In this document: piece by piece, positions 1-15,800 of the stretch
Layout: the number at the start of each line of letters is the position of its first letter
Numbering within the stretch: the first letter of the stretch is position 1
Assembly: GCA_025642075.2 (NCBI GenBank)
Contig: JAODUO010000439.1
Coordinates: forward strand, 408,501 to 472,500
Length of the DNA: 64,000 nucleotides
Reading direction: 5' to 3'
DNA from: Ridgeia piscesae
Taxonomy: Eukaryota; Annelida; Polychaeta; Sabellida; Siboglinidae
Translations under genes and position numbers: made by a program
Notes under the pieces: model-generated
The model's database searches: none
The model's input: only the letters and a program-made list of their open reading frames with translations
Told to the model about the DNA's origin: nothing

Positions 1-60
1 CCAGTGTCATCCACCAGGTGGAGACACCACATTTGCTGTTCTGTTTTTCTTCAATCAGAC

Positions 61-1554
61 ATGTGTATTATGTGGTCACAGGGGGTCAGAGGACGTGTGT
101 ATTATGTGGTCACAGGGGGTCAGAGGACATGTGTATTATGTAGTCAAGGGGGGTCAGAGGATGTGTGTATTATGTGGTCATTGGGGGTCAGAGGACATGT
201 GTATTACGTGGTCACAGGGCATCAGAGGACATGTGTATTATGTGGTCACAGGGGGTCAGAGAACATGTGTATTATATGGTCACAGGGGGTCAGAGAACAT
301 GTGTATTATGTGGTCACAGGGGATCAGAGGAAATCTGTATTATGTGGTCACAGGGGGTGAAAGAACATGTGTATTATGTGGTCACAGGGGATCAGAGGAC
401 ATGTGTATTATGTGGTCACAGGGGGTCAGAGGACATGTGTATTATGTGGTCACAGGGGGTCAGAGAACATGTGTATTATGTGGTCACAGGGGGTCAGAGA
501 ACATGTGTATTATGTGGTCACAGGGGATCAGAGGACATGTGTATTATGTGGTCACAGGGGGTCAGAGAACATGTGTATTATGTGGTCACAGGGGATCAGA
601 GGACATGTGTATTATGTGGTCACAGTGGGTCAGAGGAAATGTGTATTATGTGGTCACAGGGGATCAGAGGACATGTGTATTATGTGGTCACAGGGGGTCA
701 GAGAACATGTGTATTATGTGGTCACAGGGGGTCAGAGGACATGTGTATTATGTGGTCACAGGGGGTCAGAGAACATGTGTATTATGTGGTCACAGGGGAT
801 CAGAGGAAATGTGTATTATGTGGTCACATGGGGTCAGAGAACATGTGTATTATGTGGTCAAGGGGGGTCAGAGAACATGTGTATTATGTGGTCACAGGGG
901 GTCAGAGAACATGTGTATTATGTGGTCACAGGGGGTCAGAGAACATGTGTATTATGTGGTCACAGGGGGTCAGAGGACATGTGTATTATGTGGTCACAGG
1001 GGGTCAGAGGACATGTGTATTATGTGGTCACAGGGGATCAGAGGACATGTGTATTATGTGGTCACAGGGGGTCAGAGAACATGTGTATTATGTGGTCACA
1101 GGGGATCAGAGGACATGTGTATTATGTGGTCACAGGGGATCAGAGAACATGTGTATTATGTGGTCACAGGGGGTCAGAGGACATGTGTATTATGTGGTCA
1201 CAGGGGATCAGAGGACATGTGTATTATGTGGTCACAGGGGGTCAGAGAACATGTGTATTATGTGGTCACAGGGGATCAGAGGACATGTGTATTATGTGGT
1301 CACAGGGGGTCAGAGAACATGTGTATTATGTGGTCACAGGGGGTCAGAGAACATGTGTATTATGTGGTCACAGGGGGTCAGAGGACATGTGTATTATGTG
1401 GTCACAGGGGATCAGAGGACATGTGTATTATGTGGTCACAGGGTGTCAGAGAACATGTGTATTAGGTGGTCACAAGGGGTCAGAGAACATGTGTATTATG
1501 TGGTCACAGGGCATCAGAGGAAGTGTGTATTATGTGGTCACAGGGGGTCAGAGG
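61..1554. repeat. 34-bp minisatellite, about 44 units, in NPC1 intron 20
   Basis: Tandem 34-bp unit, plus-strand core ATGTGTATTATGTGGTCACA then a G run and GGTCAGAG. It varies mainly at two sites (GGGGTC/GGGATC and AGGACATG/AGAACATG). Because 34 is 1 mod 3 and the unit lacks stops, long open frames run through it in all three plus frames; these are artefacts. It sits about 270 bp beyond the exon 20 donor. Confidence 0.97.
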
Positions 1555-1821
1555 TTGCGGACGCAGGTGAAACTGTCTGATGTTGTCACTGGTTCACTGG
1601 TTGCAGTAAATAATTACAATAAGTGATAGATCTGATATAATACTTTTTGGTCGCGGCAAACATAGATCAGTGTCAGACAAAGGGGTGTATGTTAAATTGT
1701 TAATTAGTGTATGCTTAATAGAACGAATATGGTAAGTCTATTATTATGAGAATATAGTAAAGATAATAACAGCAAGACAAAATATTATCAAAATATTATG
1801 AAAATAACCACCAATACTTAC

Positions 1822-1935
1822 TGAGCTTCCCATTGTGGTGAGAGCGTGCTTTGCTCGGTCAACTCTGTCACCTGCTGTCGACACGGCAAACGATCGCGCA
1901 ATATGTGAACAGAACTCAACCGATATTCCCATGGC
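1822..1935 (-). CDS. NPC1: NPC1 exon 20, last coding exon in the window
   Basis: Encodes [20 protein letters not shown] and [12 protein letters not shown], matching [14 protein letters not shown]...RV.RA..AL..MGSS. Acceptor TTTTCAG, donor AGCTCA|GTAAGT in phase 0. The next family segment (VFSGITLTKFGG) is not found at 1-1821, so the remaining exons lie outside the window. Confidence 0.93.
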
Positions 1936-4900
1936 CTGAAAAGCAAACAAGTGATTGTTTAACTAGACTTGAAATTTAAATCGATCTTTTACTTTTTCAG
2001 TTTGAAATAAAACAAATCATGTTGCTTGCCACCAAGTTGCACCTAATTAACCCAAAATATTATTCACAATTTAAAATGTTCAAATTGTTAATAAAACATC
2101 CCAATTATAGTAGATGGCTACTACTAACACACATTGTGATAGGGAAATTATAAAAAAAGATATAACCATCCCTTCTGACTGAGAATTTGTTACTTTCAAT
2201 TTTAAAGTTAAATGTCTTGTTGGCATTGACAAAATTAGCAGCCTTTTATTTTGTTCTCTATGAAAAAATTTACAGTCTGATATAATATTATAATCTACAT
2301 TGTTCCTCCAATAACACTACTTTGTGTTATTTAGTATATCTAGCTTTTTTAAACAAGAAAAACAAATGTGGGGTCAGAGGACATGTGTATTATGTGGTCA
2401 CAGGGGGTCAGAGGACATGTGTATTATGTGGTCACAGGGGGTCAGAGGACATGTGTATTATGTGGTCACAGGGGGTCAGAGGTTGTAGATGCAGGTGAAA
2501 CTGTCTGATGTTGTCACTGGTTCACTGGTTGCAGGGAAATAATTACAATAAGTGATAGATCTGATATAATACTTTTTGGTCGCGGCAAACATAGATCAAT
2601 GTGAGACAAAGGGGTGTATGTTAATTAATGTATGTTTAATAGAACGAATATGGTAAGTCTATTATTATGAGAATATAATAAAGATTGTAACAGCAAGAAA
2701 AAAATGTTTTTTATGAAATCATCAGGCAGATGATTTCATAAAAAACAATTTTTTAACACACCTTCATAAATAAGCCCGTATATCACAGTAGACACTAGAT
2801 AGCTCCGATTTATTGCTTTAGTGATTAGATAATGAAACATTTAATTGAGACAGTTTTAAAGATGCCAGCGAAGCGCCCATGGATGTGTTGATATTACAGG
2901 TTTAAAGAAGCAAAATGGGAGTGAGCCATAATGGCTCACGTATTAATATTTGAAAATGTGGATAATGGAAATTGCATAACTATGATGATATTAAATAAAT
3001 GTTTGTAAACAAGGTTATTATATACCTTTGCATATACCATGTAATTTGATAACACCATTAATACTTAGTTAATCTGCTACTTTTCTCTAATATATATAGG
3101 TCCCTTAGATTATCCATTTCCAAATAACTTTTTGTTCCTAAAATTAAGCTGAATATTGGCAAACGTGCTTTCTCTGTGACTGTGCCAACAATTTGGAATC
3201 TACTCCCTATTACGATTAAATCTTCTGAAACTATAAATACCTTTTGTAAAAACCTGAAAACATATTTGTTTGAAATTTCTTTTCCACCATCAATTATCGG
3301 CGGTTCCATGCTCCAATGACAACTTTTGCCTGTCCCCGTGTATGACTAGCCAAATGATTTTGTTTGTTGCGCCTCTGAACTTGAAATTTTCAGGGATAAA
3401 GGCGCTATAGAAGTTTTACAATTGTTATTATTATTATTACATAACCTACCCGTAATTTCAATCTGGCAAGGGAGGTGAAGGGGGCTTTACAATTGCTACA
3501 TTCTGTTACAATTGTTAAGTGTCGACAATTGTAGACAAGCACTTACCATGACGAGATTGACGAGAGAGACTGCATTGAGGGTGATACCCCACAGGAACAT
3601 CAGAGCGAACATGCTGATAACAATCATTGCTATGGTAACGCTGACAATGGCCGACGTCCAGAGGTCGCATCCAAGCAGGATGAAGGTGACAAGAAAGATG
3701 GCGGCACCGCTGACTCCGAGGATGAAACTTGTGTCGTACCAAATGGTGAGATACTGCTCGTAGAACACGTAGAAGATGCTGGAAAATGCACGGGAAAATA
3801 CAGATGACAACGCGGTTTTCATTTCATAATCCGTTGTTACAATACCAGTTATTCACATATTTTTTAATAATCAATTTGTTATAATAAATAAGATTTTTTA
3901 AATAATCAAAATTGGCACATTCAAAATTTCAAGGAGTGGAATGATCTAGCTAAGGAATATTTTTGTAAAGAAAGTGAAGTGTGGCTTAATGCTTCCTAAC
4001 AATATTGAGTTGTTGGTATAATAAATATGTCTGCACAAGGATGAAAGGTAATGTAAAGACTAGATATAACATTATATAAGAATATTTAGTTTCACACAAA
4101 AATATATGACCAAATGTATAAACAAAGGAACAAATGAATGAACAAACAAATGAACAATCAATCAAACATTTCATTGTACAAAAACACAATATCAGCTTAA
4201 GGGAAAGATTAGCAATAATCTGGATGATATGTACAAGTCACCAGAAGGGAAAGGAACAGAGTACTGACAACAGCAGAGGCAAAGAGACACCTGCAAAAGA
4301 CCACCACGGGAATGGGACTTACCTGTAGGGAAACACCTGTTCTGTCGTCTTGTTCCAGTTCGACCTGTCCATTGTCTCTGATGAGTCATTCTGCTGCCAA
4401 AAGGCTATTGTCTTCGTGATGTTGTCAGCGAGAAGTCTTGCCTCTCTCAAGGCACCGATGAAGTCACTCGAGTTCTTCAGCACGGTGTGGTACGTCATGA
4501 AATAGGTGGCTGCAGATTAACGGTTTGTTTTCAGTCAAACAAATGGCAGAGTGAAAGTGACAACAGTAGGACCATATGATTTATCACAATTAATTACACA
4601 AACAGGTAAAATTACGGATATAAGTAAAATTACTAATGTAGTTGTAAGCATTGCTAAAATAGTGAGTCTTCTGTCTCATCTTAAAATCCCGCCATACTGA
4701 CTACTGTGTACATCTTTGAGTAGGCAGTTCCCTAACTTAGGTGCTGTTATATAAAAGCATAATTTTACAGAACGCTATGCGTCATCCTTGGTAAGTATGA
4801 GACCACAATCCGTAATGGACATTGTTAGCAGCTCACATTTCAGATAAATACTTTGGTTCATTATACACTGTATTTTGAATTAAAATTAAATTTATATCTA

Positions 4901-7900
4901 TAAGCATATATTGTACTTAATATGGAATTCAACAGGTAACAACTGCAGAAATTTATGCTATATACCATATAGACACATGCAAGAAGGTCTATGCATTTTC
5001 TTCATTTCACCATCAAATGTACATGATTATATGTGTTGCCATTATTATTGTCCCTGTATCTCCAAATTAACTACGCAGTTTTGTGTCTGAAGAACTTATG
5101 TTTGTATGCCCAAATATATGCAGCAAATATCCAAATGGTGGCCGACTGATTTCAAACGGAATATAGTCCAAACCTTAGCATTTGCTCAAATCATTAGGCA
5201 TGTGAAATAAATAAAAATTATATCTCAGCAATTTATATTTTGCTGTATTCAACAATGGTGAGAATAGCCAATGTGGCACCCAGTGTCGTCTGATAATGTA
5301 TTAATCCTCCAGGTAAGACAAAGTAGTTCACCTCCAACTCGGGTCTTGTTGTCGAGAAGTTCAACAGCCGAGCCATAAGCCGCATGACCACTGAAACACA
5401 ATCATGTCAAGTTGACAGGAGACTGACCAGAAGTTATGGAACTAGACATTACAGCCCGTGTCTCGTAAGAAATAACTATACCATAAGTCATTAATTGCAA
5501 GAAATAACCTGAACACATTATACTGTATTTTAAAAGTTGTTATGTTATATGGATGTTAGTTAAACTGTTACGTATTAAAATACTAATTATGGTCAAAATA
5601 ATTAATCTAGCACCGCACGCAACTTTATCCAATTTAATTTACTGTTTCAACTAAGAGAATCAGGGTTATAAATAACATTGTAAAGGATTGCGTTTAAATC
5701 ACACATCACACACCACACTACATGATATAGACCACAGTCAGCAGTGTTACTCTGTTGACTGTTTAAGAAAAAGATAAATCTGAGACAATTAACGACAATA
5801 ACAAATAACATTATATCTTGAGAGGTAATTTCTTTTTATTTAACATGAACCAAGAAACCAGATCTTTACATTCAAATAACATTATATCACTTGTATATAT
5901 ATAAGTAGTATTGCCATATTCTTAAACCTAAAACTAGATTATTTCCCACAGCTTATGAACCAGCCAAGTAACTCCCCAGTAGCCTAATAACCCTACCCTT
6001 TTGTGCAGGTCAGCCCGGGGTTGTCTTGAAGGAACCAGGGTAAATACTTCATGAAGTCATCAGCGATTGGTCGACCTTTGACCTCATGCACTGGGCATGG
6101 CTCACAGATTGTTCTGTTGACATCTCTCACTGTTGACAAAAACCGCCAAACGTAACTGAATAAAAAGCAGAATAACAACAACAATTTCTGGGGTGACATC
6201 TGCAGAATAAAAATGATAGATCATCATTACAACAAATGACATTCACTCGATGTACTTATATAGAAAAAACAAAAACAGGTTTTCAATGTAATCAATTATT
6301 AGGAAGCAACTTAAACAAGTTACATAATTTAAAGTTGTTTTTTTTCCCCAAAAAGGCAGTTTTGAGAAATAATGTTCTACAGGTACCAGGGGTAGACATA
6401 TTCTCATGCTCACTGTGACTTTATATATAGCTTTTTAATTAAAAGATCAATAATTAAAGCATCTGCAATAAAAATAAGCCTATTGCATAAAATACTGAGT
6501 GTTAAAAAAATTCAATTTTTAAATAAAACAAATTCTGTCAAAGATAAAATAACATGATTTGTTTGTAAAAAGGAATGGCATAAAATAGTTCATAAAATCT
6601 TTGAGCAGCTGTTAGAATCACAAAACCAACCAGTTCGACAAATCTGCTTCATGTGACATAATGTGTGCAATTTTGTCACATGTCAACAACCAACCTGTTG
6701 AGTTACAGAAGTCACCAGTGCTGTCATAGGCTCGACAACACGGTGGGCTCCCGCCTGGCTGGATCCAATCGAAGTAGTCGTCCATCCACGACGAAGCCGG
6801 GTGAGCAATGTACGAGCTGCACACATCAATAGAACGCCGTCTCAAAGTCAGGAAAACATGAGATGATTCCTGAGGAAACTAAACTCTACCAATACCTAAG
6901 TATGAGTTTCTGGGTGTTATGCAAAAATCATACTGCTCTCTGACTGTCAGACACTGAAGCAACAACATGACAGTTTCAAGTCCAAACATTCACCAAAAAA
7001 GCCAGAGAACTATTTTCAAAATCAAACACAGAAATTGTAAACAGGATAAACCAAACCAGCCCCAAGAAAGAAATTCAAAAATAAACTTGATATTGATAAA
7101 ACTAAAACAGCCAACTACAGTACAGGAAGATTGTGTCACTGCGAAGTAAGTCTTTGCTAAGGAACAGGCCAGGTTGATGACACGACCACCCCAGGGTGAC
7201 AAGGTGGAAGCAAGGTAAGACAACCACCTCACCTGTATGGCTGCTGGGCAGCAAAGAACACTTGACCGGAGAGAGAGAACTCGTCACACCCTGCGCGACC
7301 ACAGATGACGTTCTGACCAGTCATGTGAGTGTAGTCATGACCATCTCGCACCACGAAGTAGACCGGGGGGCCGACGGACAGGTATTGTACCTGGGCCTCA
7401 AAGTAGCGCAACACGTACGAGTCCTGCAGACACACACAGCACAGGTGAGGTAAACAAATGTCACGTGACTGGTCATAGCAAAGTGTGTAGGTTGTGTTAA
7501 ATAATAGGGGGTTTAAATTGTTACGTCATTACGATATAATAAATATTTCAAAAGTACACCGCCCACTAAATTGCGCGTAGTAATAAATTATAATTCATAA
7601 CAATGTTCACAATTTCAAAGTTTCGACAATGCAATAAATCACAGTGGTCAGTATGAGTGGTCAAGCACGTACCTGTGGCATGGACAGCTTCTGGTCAAGT
7701 CCCACCTCCACTTTACTGATCATAGCGACAGAGGCACAGATCCAACCAACAAACACAAACATCTGGAAAGAAACACGAGCAGACTCCATTCAAACATGAA
7801 CTATCAGTGACACATGACAATTAATCTACCATACAATATAGCACTAATATTTCTGCTAAACAAATCAGAGTATGTGTGGATAGGGATCGAGAGAATGACT

Positions 7901-9551
7901 GAAGGAAGGATGAATGAAAGACAGATATAGAGACAGAGAAAGAAGCAAGGTGAACAACTGGTGTATCCAGGTCGCTTACCAAACTCTGTCAAGCAGTCAA
8001 CAAAATGGCCGCCTGAACATGTGCTTTCTGTCGTATATTTTGTTTAAATTTTGGCTTCAGACGATGACATATATGACATAAACCTACTGGAACATTGTAA
8101 AAGTGTCAAATATATGCAGTATTGTCACATCACAGTAGTAATATAATTTACATACTTAACCTTTATCAACATTGTTGGCAAAGCTCAATGGATGTCTCAC
8201 GCATAATTTTGATTGTGATTAACAAAACCACAACGTACTGGACACATCAGTCTGACAGTGTACCCACCAGTGTGGTCATTCTCAAAGTGTTTGTATGATA
8301 AAACATGGTAATAATGATAATTGTCACAACACATACACTGCTAACCCCACCTCACAGGGGGCAGCCTATCTCATGAGGACTCATCAATTTATCCTTTCAA
8401 TCAACATACTGATCACAGCTATTAAACAGAATTTTTTTATTATTGTAGTTTTAAATTTCTGAAATACCACGTCCCAAGACAGGCAGGAGGAGGGAACACA
8501 CAAGGCAACAAGAAAAGAGGATGACTGAGAAACACGTGGCACAGAGTAGTGGAGAGGGAGATGGTACAAGCAATGAAATGGAAATGGAAAGATCTACAAA
8601 TAAAATGATTGCCCAAAATCGTATCCGCTGGAGAAGAACCTGTGCTCTAACATGCGGTGAAAAGGCTTAAGTTAAGTAAGTCTCACCAACAAGTAAATCA
8701 CACATTTGTTTTGAAAGATAATTAAACTAATATTCCATCAAAATTATGATGTGTGTGTTACTATCACTGACCACTGTGTTAAAACAAATATTTCAAACCA
8801 GGAATCCTGGTGCCACACAGCGATATTTATCAAATGTAATTTCATTATTGCCTTAATTTTCATGATCGATCATCAATCCGTCATTGATGAGTTAGTTAAA
8901 TCAATGATTGATTTGGAAAGTGTTACCAGTGCTACCCTGCGAGACACTTACCACTGTTGGTCGCACCCACTCATTCAGTATCACTTTGGAGTAGCATTTC
9001 TTGAAGAATCGGAACAGGATCTGTCGGAGGCAGTGGTACTCGTCGGACTCAGTAGGTGGCGCTTTAGCACGCACGCAGCAACACGGTTCGAAGCGGTTCG
9101 CCTATGCCAGAAAATAGTTAGTCAGACATCGTAATGTTCTTGTTTGTTCTTAATCTCTGCATCCTACAGATGTAGATAAGTAAAAGATCTCTTCTTCTTC
9201 TTCCATTTAATGACCACTGGTCAATTTGCTGACCATTATTGTCATTGTTTTTTTTTAGAGTTGTCCTTCTCTAGAATTAGTGAGTTCACTACAGGTTACA
9301 CATTTACCCCATGTGGAATCTTTTACTTCCCCTGATAGAAGGGACCATCTTTACAAAGGTATTAATTTGTCTGACAAAATGAACAGTGACACTGAAGAGA
9401 TATATGTGCAGTTGTACACCAGAATGCAAAGTATTCAGGTAAGTTTTTATAGATAATAACAATTATCTATACAAAATAAAAATAGTAACTTTATTTAGGA
9501 ATGAAAATCAAAAGTAAAACTCTATTCAGTAGTGTTGACAATTAAAAAAAA

Positions 9552-9617
<66 letters not shown>

Positions 9618-9753
9618 ATAATAAACGTACAAATAAACATATGACTACATTTAGCAAACTTGTGGTATGGAACTGACACTAAGACTAGAACTATTCACCA
9701 TAACATCCCATGCACCAGTAAAAACATAGCATTCAAACAATTAAACATATTAA

Positions 9754-9813
<60 letters not shown>

Positions 9814-12800
9814 CCGGTGTTAATAAACAATAATAACTAAATTACTATAAATAACACTGAAATTAATAATATCGTAAATAATAACATTACTGATGATACA
9901 ATATAGTGGAATGTCAGTAGTTGGCAATGCTGGCATTAATGAGTAAAAGTTTTACCTGAAAAATACAAAAAAGAATGTATATACGTTTTGCGTAATTATT
10001 GTATTTGTAGGAAAACCATCACAATTACCACAATCATAACATTGATGTACCTTTTAACCACCATTTGTAATTGTTATTATTAGTATCATCAAGACCAAAC
10101 TGTCTATGTGGATGTGATTTCTTGGTTTCTCAGAGAACCATACTTTAAAATGTACATTCGTACCTAGTAAAATCTACATTCCCCAAATGTTAACATCTGT
10201 CAACAATTAGGATGAGAATTTGTCTGCTGGCTGTGACAGCTGATAAGGAATCTTTGTGGAGCTTATGATTCACAAATGTTCCAGCCATCGGAGTAAATAA
10301 AATGTCTTGATAAGAACAAGTGGTTTTATCAGATAACTGATTGAGTGCACTCAGGTAAAACAAACCTGGTGGAGAATCATCAAGTATTAACATGTTAACA
10401 TGCATACCATCAGACAGCCTTCAGTTTATAAGGTTGGGCCTGGATTAATTTGTTAGCTATCGGAGGTATTATCCAAATAAAACTAGACATACATTTCGAA
10501 AGTATATATGATACTGTTTTATCAAAATACTCCATTATGATTCAATTTTCTTAAAATGTTACAGCATATAGAAAAGTGCAATGAAATTAGTAAGTGCTAC
10601 TTGCTAATGTAGCAAAATAGTAAACGTTAATCACTATGCACATTAGAAAAATGTTCCAAGCACTCACAGAGATGTTTATCTTTTACCTACCATTTCCTTA
10701 ATTTTGTATGATCACAGAAGACACATCAAGTATTGTGAATATGTAATGTAGCAAAGTTCCGCCATTCAAAGTTCTTATACCCAAATTTGGGCCAAACCCC
10801 AAACTTGTTTAACTCTATACCTAACCTTCACATCTTTAGTGCGGTATGACAAGAGACGTCAAAGATGAACTCACCTGTTGCCTGCGAGCATCGAGGGCGA
10901 GAAGACTGACAAAACAAGAGATCTGAAGGAGGAAGTCAAACAACACCGCCATGGCGGCATAGAGGGAGAATATCCGCACGGCCGGCATCGGAATCAGGCC
11001 ACCTGGTGGACAAAAAATCAGAACAAAAATGAAAGTACACAAAAAGTATCTATAAAAAAGGTAGCTACGTAAAGTAACTATAAAAAGGTAAGCACATAAA
11101 AGATATGTTCAAAGAGTAAGTACAGAAAGGTACACCTGTTCATTTGAAAACCATCTCAAATTCACTGGGAAGCATTCAGCCACTTTAAGTTTATATCCCA
11201 ATAAATATTTCGACTTCCCAAACATTTTGAAAACCAAAACAACAATGAATTTAAATGCACCATGCTGATTGAATGACGGACCTGGCATAACTTCAGCGTT
11301 TCTACAAGACAATATGCGAGAGGTACTGATGTGTGAGCAGCGCCCCTAGTGAGTGGGGATGACAACACTGACCTAGGAAGAAGGCGACAGACTCGGAGAG
11401 ACTGGTGAGCATCATGCTGGGTCCCACCATGCCCACCACCTCTCCCACTCCCTCTGGGATGCTCTGACCCTCAGGTTTCTGGTAGCGCTAAAACAAACGA
11501 CGACAAACATATTCACAATGCCTCCCTGGTAATGTTGCCATATATGTTCATTTTTCAAAAGAATTACTTTTATTTATAAAAAAAGCGGAAAATTCCAAAA
11601 TGGTGATATAGCAGAGTAACCAGTCCACAGGACTACTCAAAGCCCGTTACATTTTACATTTCAATTGAACACTAGCTCGACCTCCCTGTGAACCATTCAG
11701 CCACAGTTAATTAACACACAAATAATATCCGTACACCAATATCCACGTTAAAACACCAAGAATATGAGGCGACATGTTTGTGCCCACCTGATAGGCCTGT
11801 ACAAGGATGAAGATGTTGTCGACACCGACGGCAAGGACAAGGAAGGGAACGACCTCTACAATGATGAGGGTCGCGGGCACGCCCACGTAACTGAAGAAAC
11901 CAAGAGACGCAAGGACCGACAGAAAGACAACGGTCACTCCAGCCAGACCAAGCACAATCTTAGAGTCCACCTGAAACAAACATTGACAGCGTCTTAAATG
12001 TTACTGTCTACAACAACATTTTTCAACCATATTTACTCAATGACATTCTTGTTATGGTCTTTAGTCATTCCTTACCACTCACACAGCGGAACATTTTTGT
12101 ATCTTCTCTGGTTATAGAAGAGGAACTTGAACATATGTACTTCTACGTTTTATGTGTAGGTCTTGCATTAATTGCCCAAGGCTCGGAATGACAGCGCAGT
12201 ATTTGAACTCCAGCTCCCTCTAGGGCTCCACCCACTACTCGGGGCTCCACAGTGTGTGATACTTACAAATAGATGGGAGCAGGAGTTCACTTGTCCCAGG
12301 GCAATGGTGATGTAGGCAAACATTATGAGGTAGCTGATCGCGATGGTCATCACGTCCGACTTGCTCTCTCTCTCCAGCTCGTCCATGATTGATCGCTGCA
12401 AATAATTACACAAATGCGTCAAATGTTACCAACAAATATTTATATTTGTACCGTTAGATAACTGCCTGCATTGTTAACATACTTTGTATGATGTTCACAT
12501 GATTTCCAGTCAATCAATACATTTCTAGAGCCTTAGAACACATCTCTAGGCCAGTCTCCAAGAAGAGATATTGCGGGTAGACCCCAGTTCTACATGAAGA
12601 GATATAGCGGGTCGACCCCAGCTCTCTGTGACAACACACAGTCTTACTCACCTCTCTGTGACAACACACACAGTCTTACTCACCTCTCTGTGACAACACA
12701 CACAGTCTTACTCACCTCTCTGTGACACACACACAGTCTTACTCACCTCTCTGTGACAACACACACAGTCTTACTCACCTCTCTGTGACAACACACACAG

Positions 12801-15800
12801 TCTTACTCACCTCTCTGTGAGACCACACACACAGTCTTACTCACCTCTCTGTGAGACCACACACACAGTCTTACTCACCTCTCTGTGAGACCACACACAC
12901 AGTCTTACTCACCTCTCTGTGAGACCACACACACAGTCTTACTCACTTCTCAGTGACACCACACACACAGTCTTATTCACCTCTCTGTGAGACCACACAC
13001 ACAGTCTTACTCACCTCTCAGTGACACCACACACACAGTCTTACTTCACCTCTCTGTGAGACCACACACACAGTCTTATTCACCTCTCTGTGAGACCACA
13101 CACACAGTCTTACTCACCTCTCTGTGAGACCACACACCCAGTCTTACTCACCTCTCTGTGAGACCACACACACAGTCTTACTCACCTCTCTGTGACACAC
13201 ACACACAGTCTTACTCACCTCTCTGTGACAACACACACAGTCTTACTCACCTCTCTGTGACAACACACACAGTCTTACTCACCTCTCTGTGACAACACAC
13301 ACAGTCTTACTCACCTCTCTGTGACAACACACACAGTCTTACTCACCTCTCTGTGACAACACACACAGTCTTACTCACCTCTCTGTGAGACCACACACAC
13401 AGTCTTACTCACCTCTCTGTGAGACCACACACAGTCTTACTCACCTCTCTGTGAGACCACACACACAGTCTTACTCACCTCTCTGTGAGACCACACACCA
13501 GTCTTACTCACCTCTCTGTGAGACCACACACACAGTCTTATTCACCTCTCTGTGAGACCACACACACAGTCTTACTCACCTCTCTGTGAGACCACACACA
13601 CAGTCTTACTCACCTCTCTGTGACACCAAGTCTACCACCTCTGTGACAACACACTAGTCTTACTCACCTCTCTGTGAGACCACACACACAGTCTTACTCA
13701 CCTCTTGTGAGACCACACACACAGTCTTACTTCACCTCTCTGTGAGACCACACACACAGTCTTACTCACCTCTCTGTGAGACCACACACACAGTCTTACT
13801 TCACCTCTCTGTGAGACCACACACACAGTCTTATCTCACCTCTTGTGAGACCACACACACAGTCTTACTCACCTCTCTGTGAGACCACACACACAGTCTT
13901 ACTCACCTCTCTGTGAGACCACACACCAGTCTTACTCACCTCTCTGTGAGACCACACACACAGTCTTACTCACCTCTCTGTGAGACCACACACACAGTCT
14001 TACTCACCTCTCTGTGAGACCACACACACAGTCTTACTCACCTCTCTGTGAGACCACACACACAGTCTTACTCACCTCTCTGTGAGACCACACACACAGT
14101 CTTACTCACCTCTCTGTGAGACCACACACACAGTCTTACTCACCTCTCTGTGAGACCACACACACAGTCTTACTTCACCTCTCTGTGAGACCACACACAC
14201 AGTCTTACTCACCTCTCTGTGAGACCACACACACAGTCTTACTCACCTCTCTGTGAGACCACACACAGTCTTACTCACCTCTCTGTGAGACCACGCACAC
14301 AGTCTTACTCACCTCTCTGTGAGACCACGCACACAGTCTTACTCACCTCTCTGTGAGACCACACACAGTATTACTCACCTCCCTGTGAGACCACACACAC
14401 AGTCTTACTCACCTCTCTGTGAGACCACACACACAGTCTTACTCACCTCTCTGTGAGACCACACACAGTCTTACTCACCTCTCTGTGAGACCACACACAC
14501 AGTCTTACTCACCTCTCTGTGAGACCACACACAGTCTTACTCACCTCTCTGTGAGACCACACACACAGTCTTACTCACCTCTCTGTGAGACCACACACAG
14601 TCTTACTCACCTCTCTGTGAGACCACACACACAGTCTTACTCACCTCTCTGTGAGAACACACACAGTCTTACTCACCTCTCTGTGAGACCACACACACAG
14701 TCTTACTCACCTCTCTGTGAGACCACACACACAGTCTTACTCACCTCTCTGTGAGACCACACACACAGTCTTACTCACCTCTCTGTGAGACCACACACAC
14801 AGTCTTACTCACCTCTCTGTGAGACCACACACACAGTCTTACTCACCTCTCTGTGAGACCACACACACAGTCTTACTCACCTCTCTGTGAGACCACACAC
14901 ACAGTCTTACTCACCTCTCTGTGAGACCACACACACAGTCTTACTCACCTCTCTGTGAGACCACACACACAGTCTTACTCACCTCTCTGTGAGACCACAC
15001 ACACAGTCTTACTCACCTCTCTGTGAGACACACACAGTCTTATCACCTTCTGTGAGACCACACACCAGTCTTACTCACCTCTCTGTGAGACCACACACAC
15101 AGTCTTACTCACCTCTCTGTGAGACCACACACACAGTCTTACTCACCTCTCTGTGAGACCACACACACAGTCTTACTCACCTCTCTGTGAGACCACACAC
15201 CCAGTCTTACTCACCTCTCTGTGAGACCACACACACAGTCTTACTCACCTCTCTGTGAGACCACACACACAGTCTTACTCACCTCTCTGTGAGACCACAC
15301 ACACAGTCTTACTCACCTCTCTGTGAGACCACACACACAGTCTTACTCACCTCTCTGTGAGACCACACACACAGTCTTACTCATCTCTCTGTGAGACCAC
15401 ACACACAGTCTTACTCACCTCTCTGTGAGACCACACACACAGTCTTACTCACTCTCTGTGAGACCACACACAGTCTTACTCACCTCTCTGTGAGACCACA
15501 CACCCAGTCTTACTCACCTCTCTGTGAGACCACACACACAGTCTTACTCACCTCTCTGTGAGACCACACACACAGTCTTACTCACCTCTCTGTGAGACCA
15601 CACACCAGTCTTACTCACCTCTCTGTGAGACCACACACACAGTCTTATTCACCTCTCTGTGAGACCACACACACAGTCTTACTCACCTCTCTGTGAGACC
15701 ACACACACAGTCTTACTCACCTCTCTGTGAGACCACACACACAGTCTTACTCACCTCTCTGTGAGACCACACACAGTCTTACTCACCTCTCTGTGAGACC

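Noticed and set aside
61..1580. Three overlapping plus-strand open frames of 419-471 codons
   Set aside because: They are the same 34-bp repeat read in three frames, made open by a stop-free unit of length 1 mod 3; no domain, start context or codon signature.
3058..3309. 83-codon minus-strand open frame
   Set aside because: The conserved protein signal (reverse-transcriptase tail) is on the plus strand; the minus frame is its shadow.
8751..9134. 127-codon plus-strand frame
   Set aside because: Antisense shadow of NPC1 exon 12.
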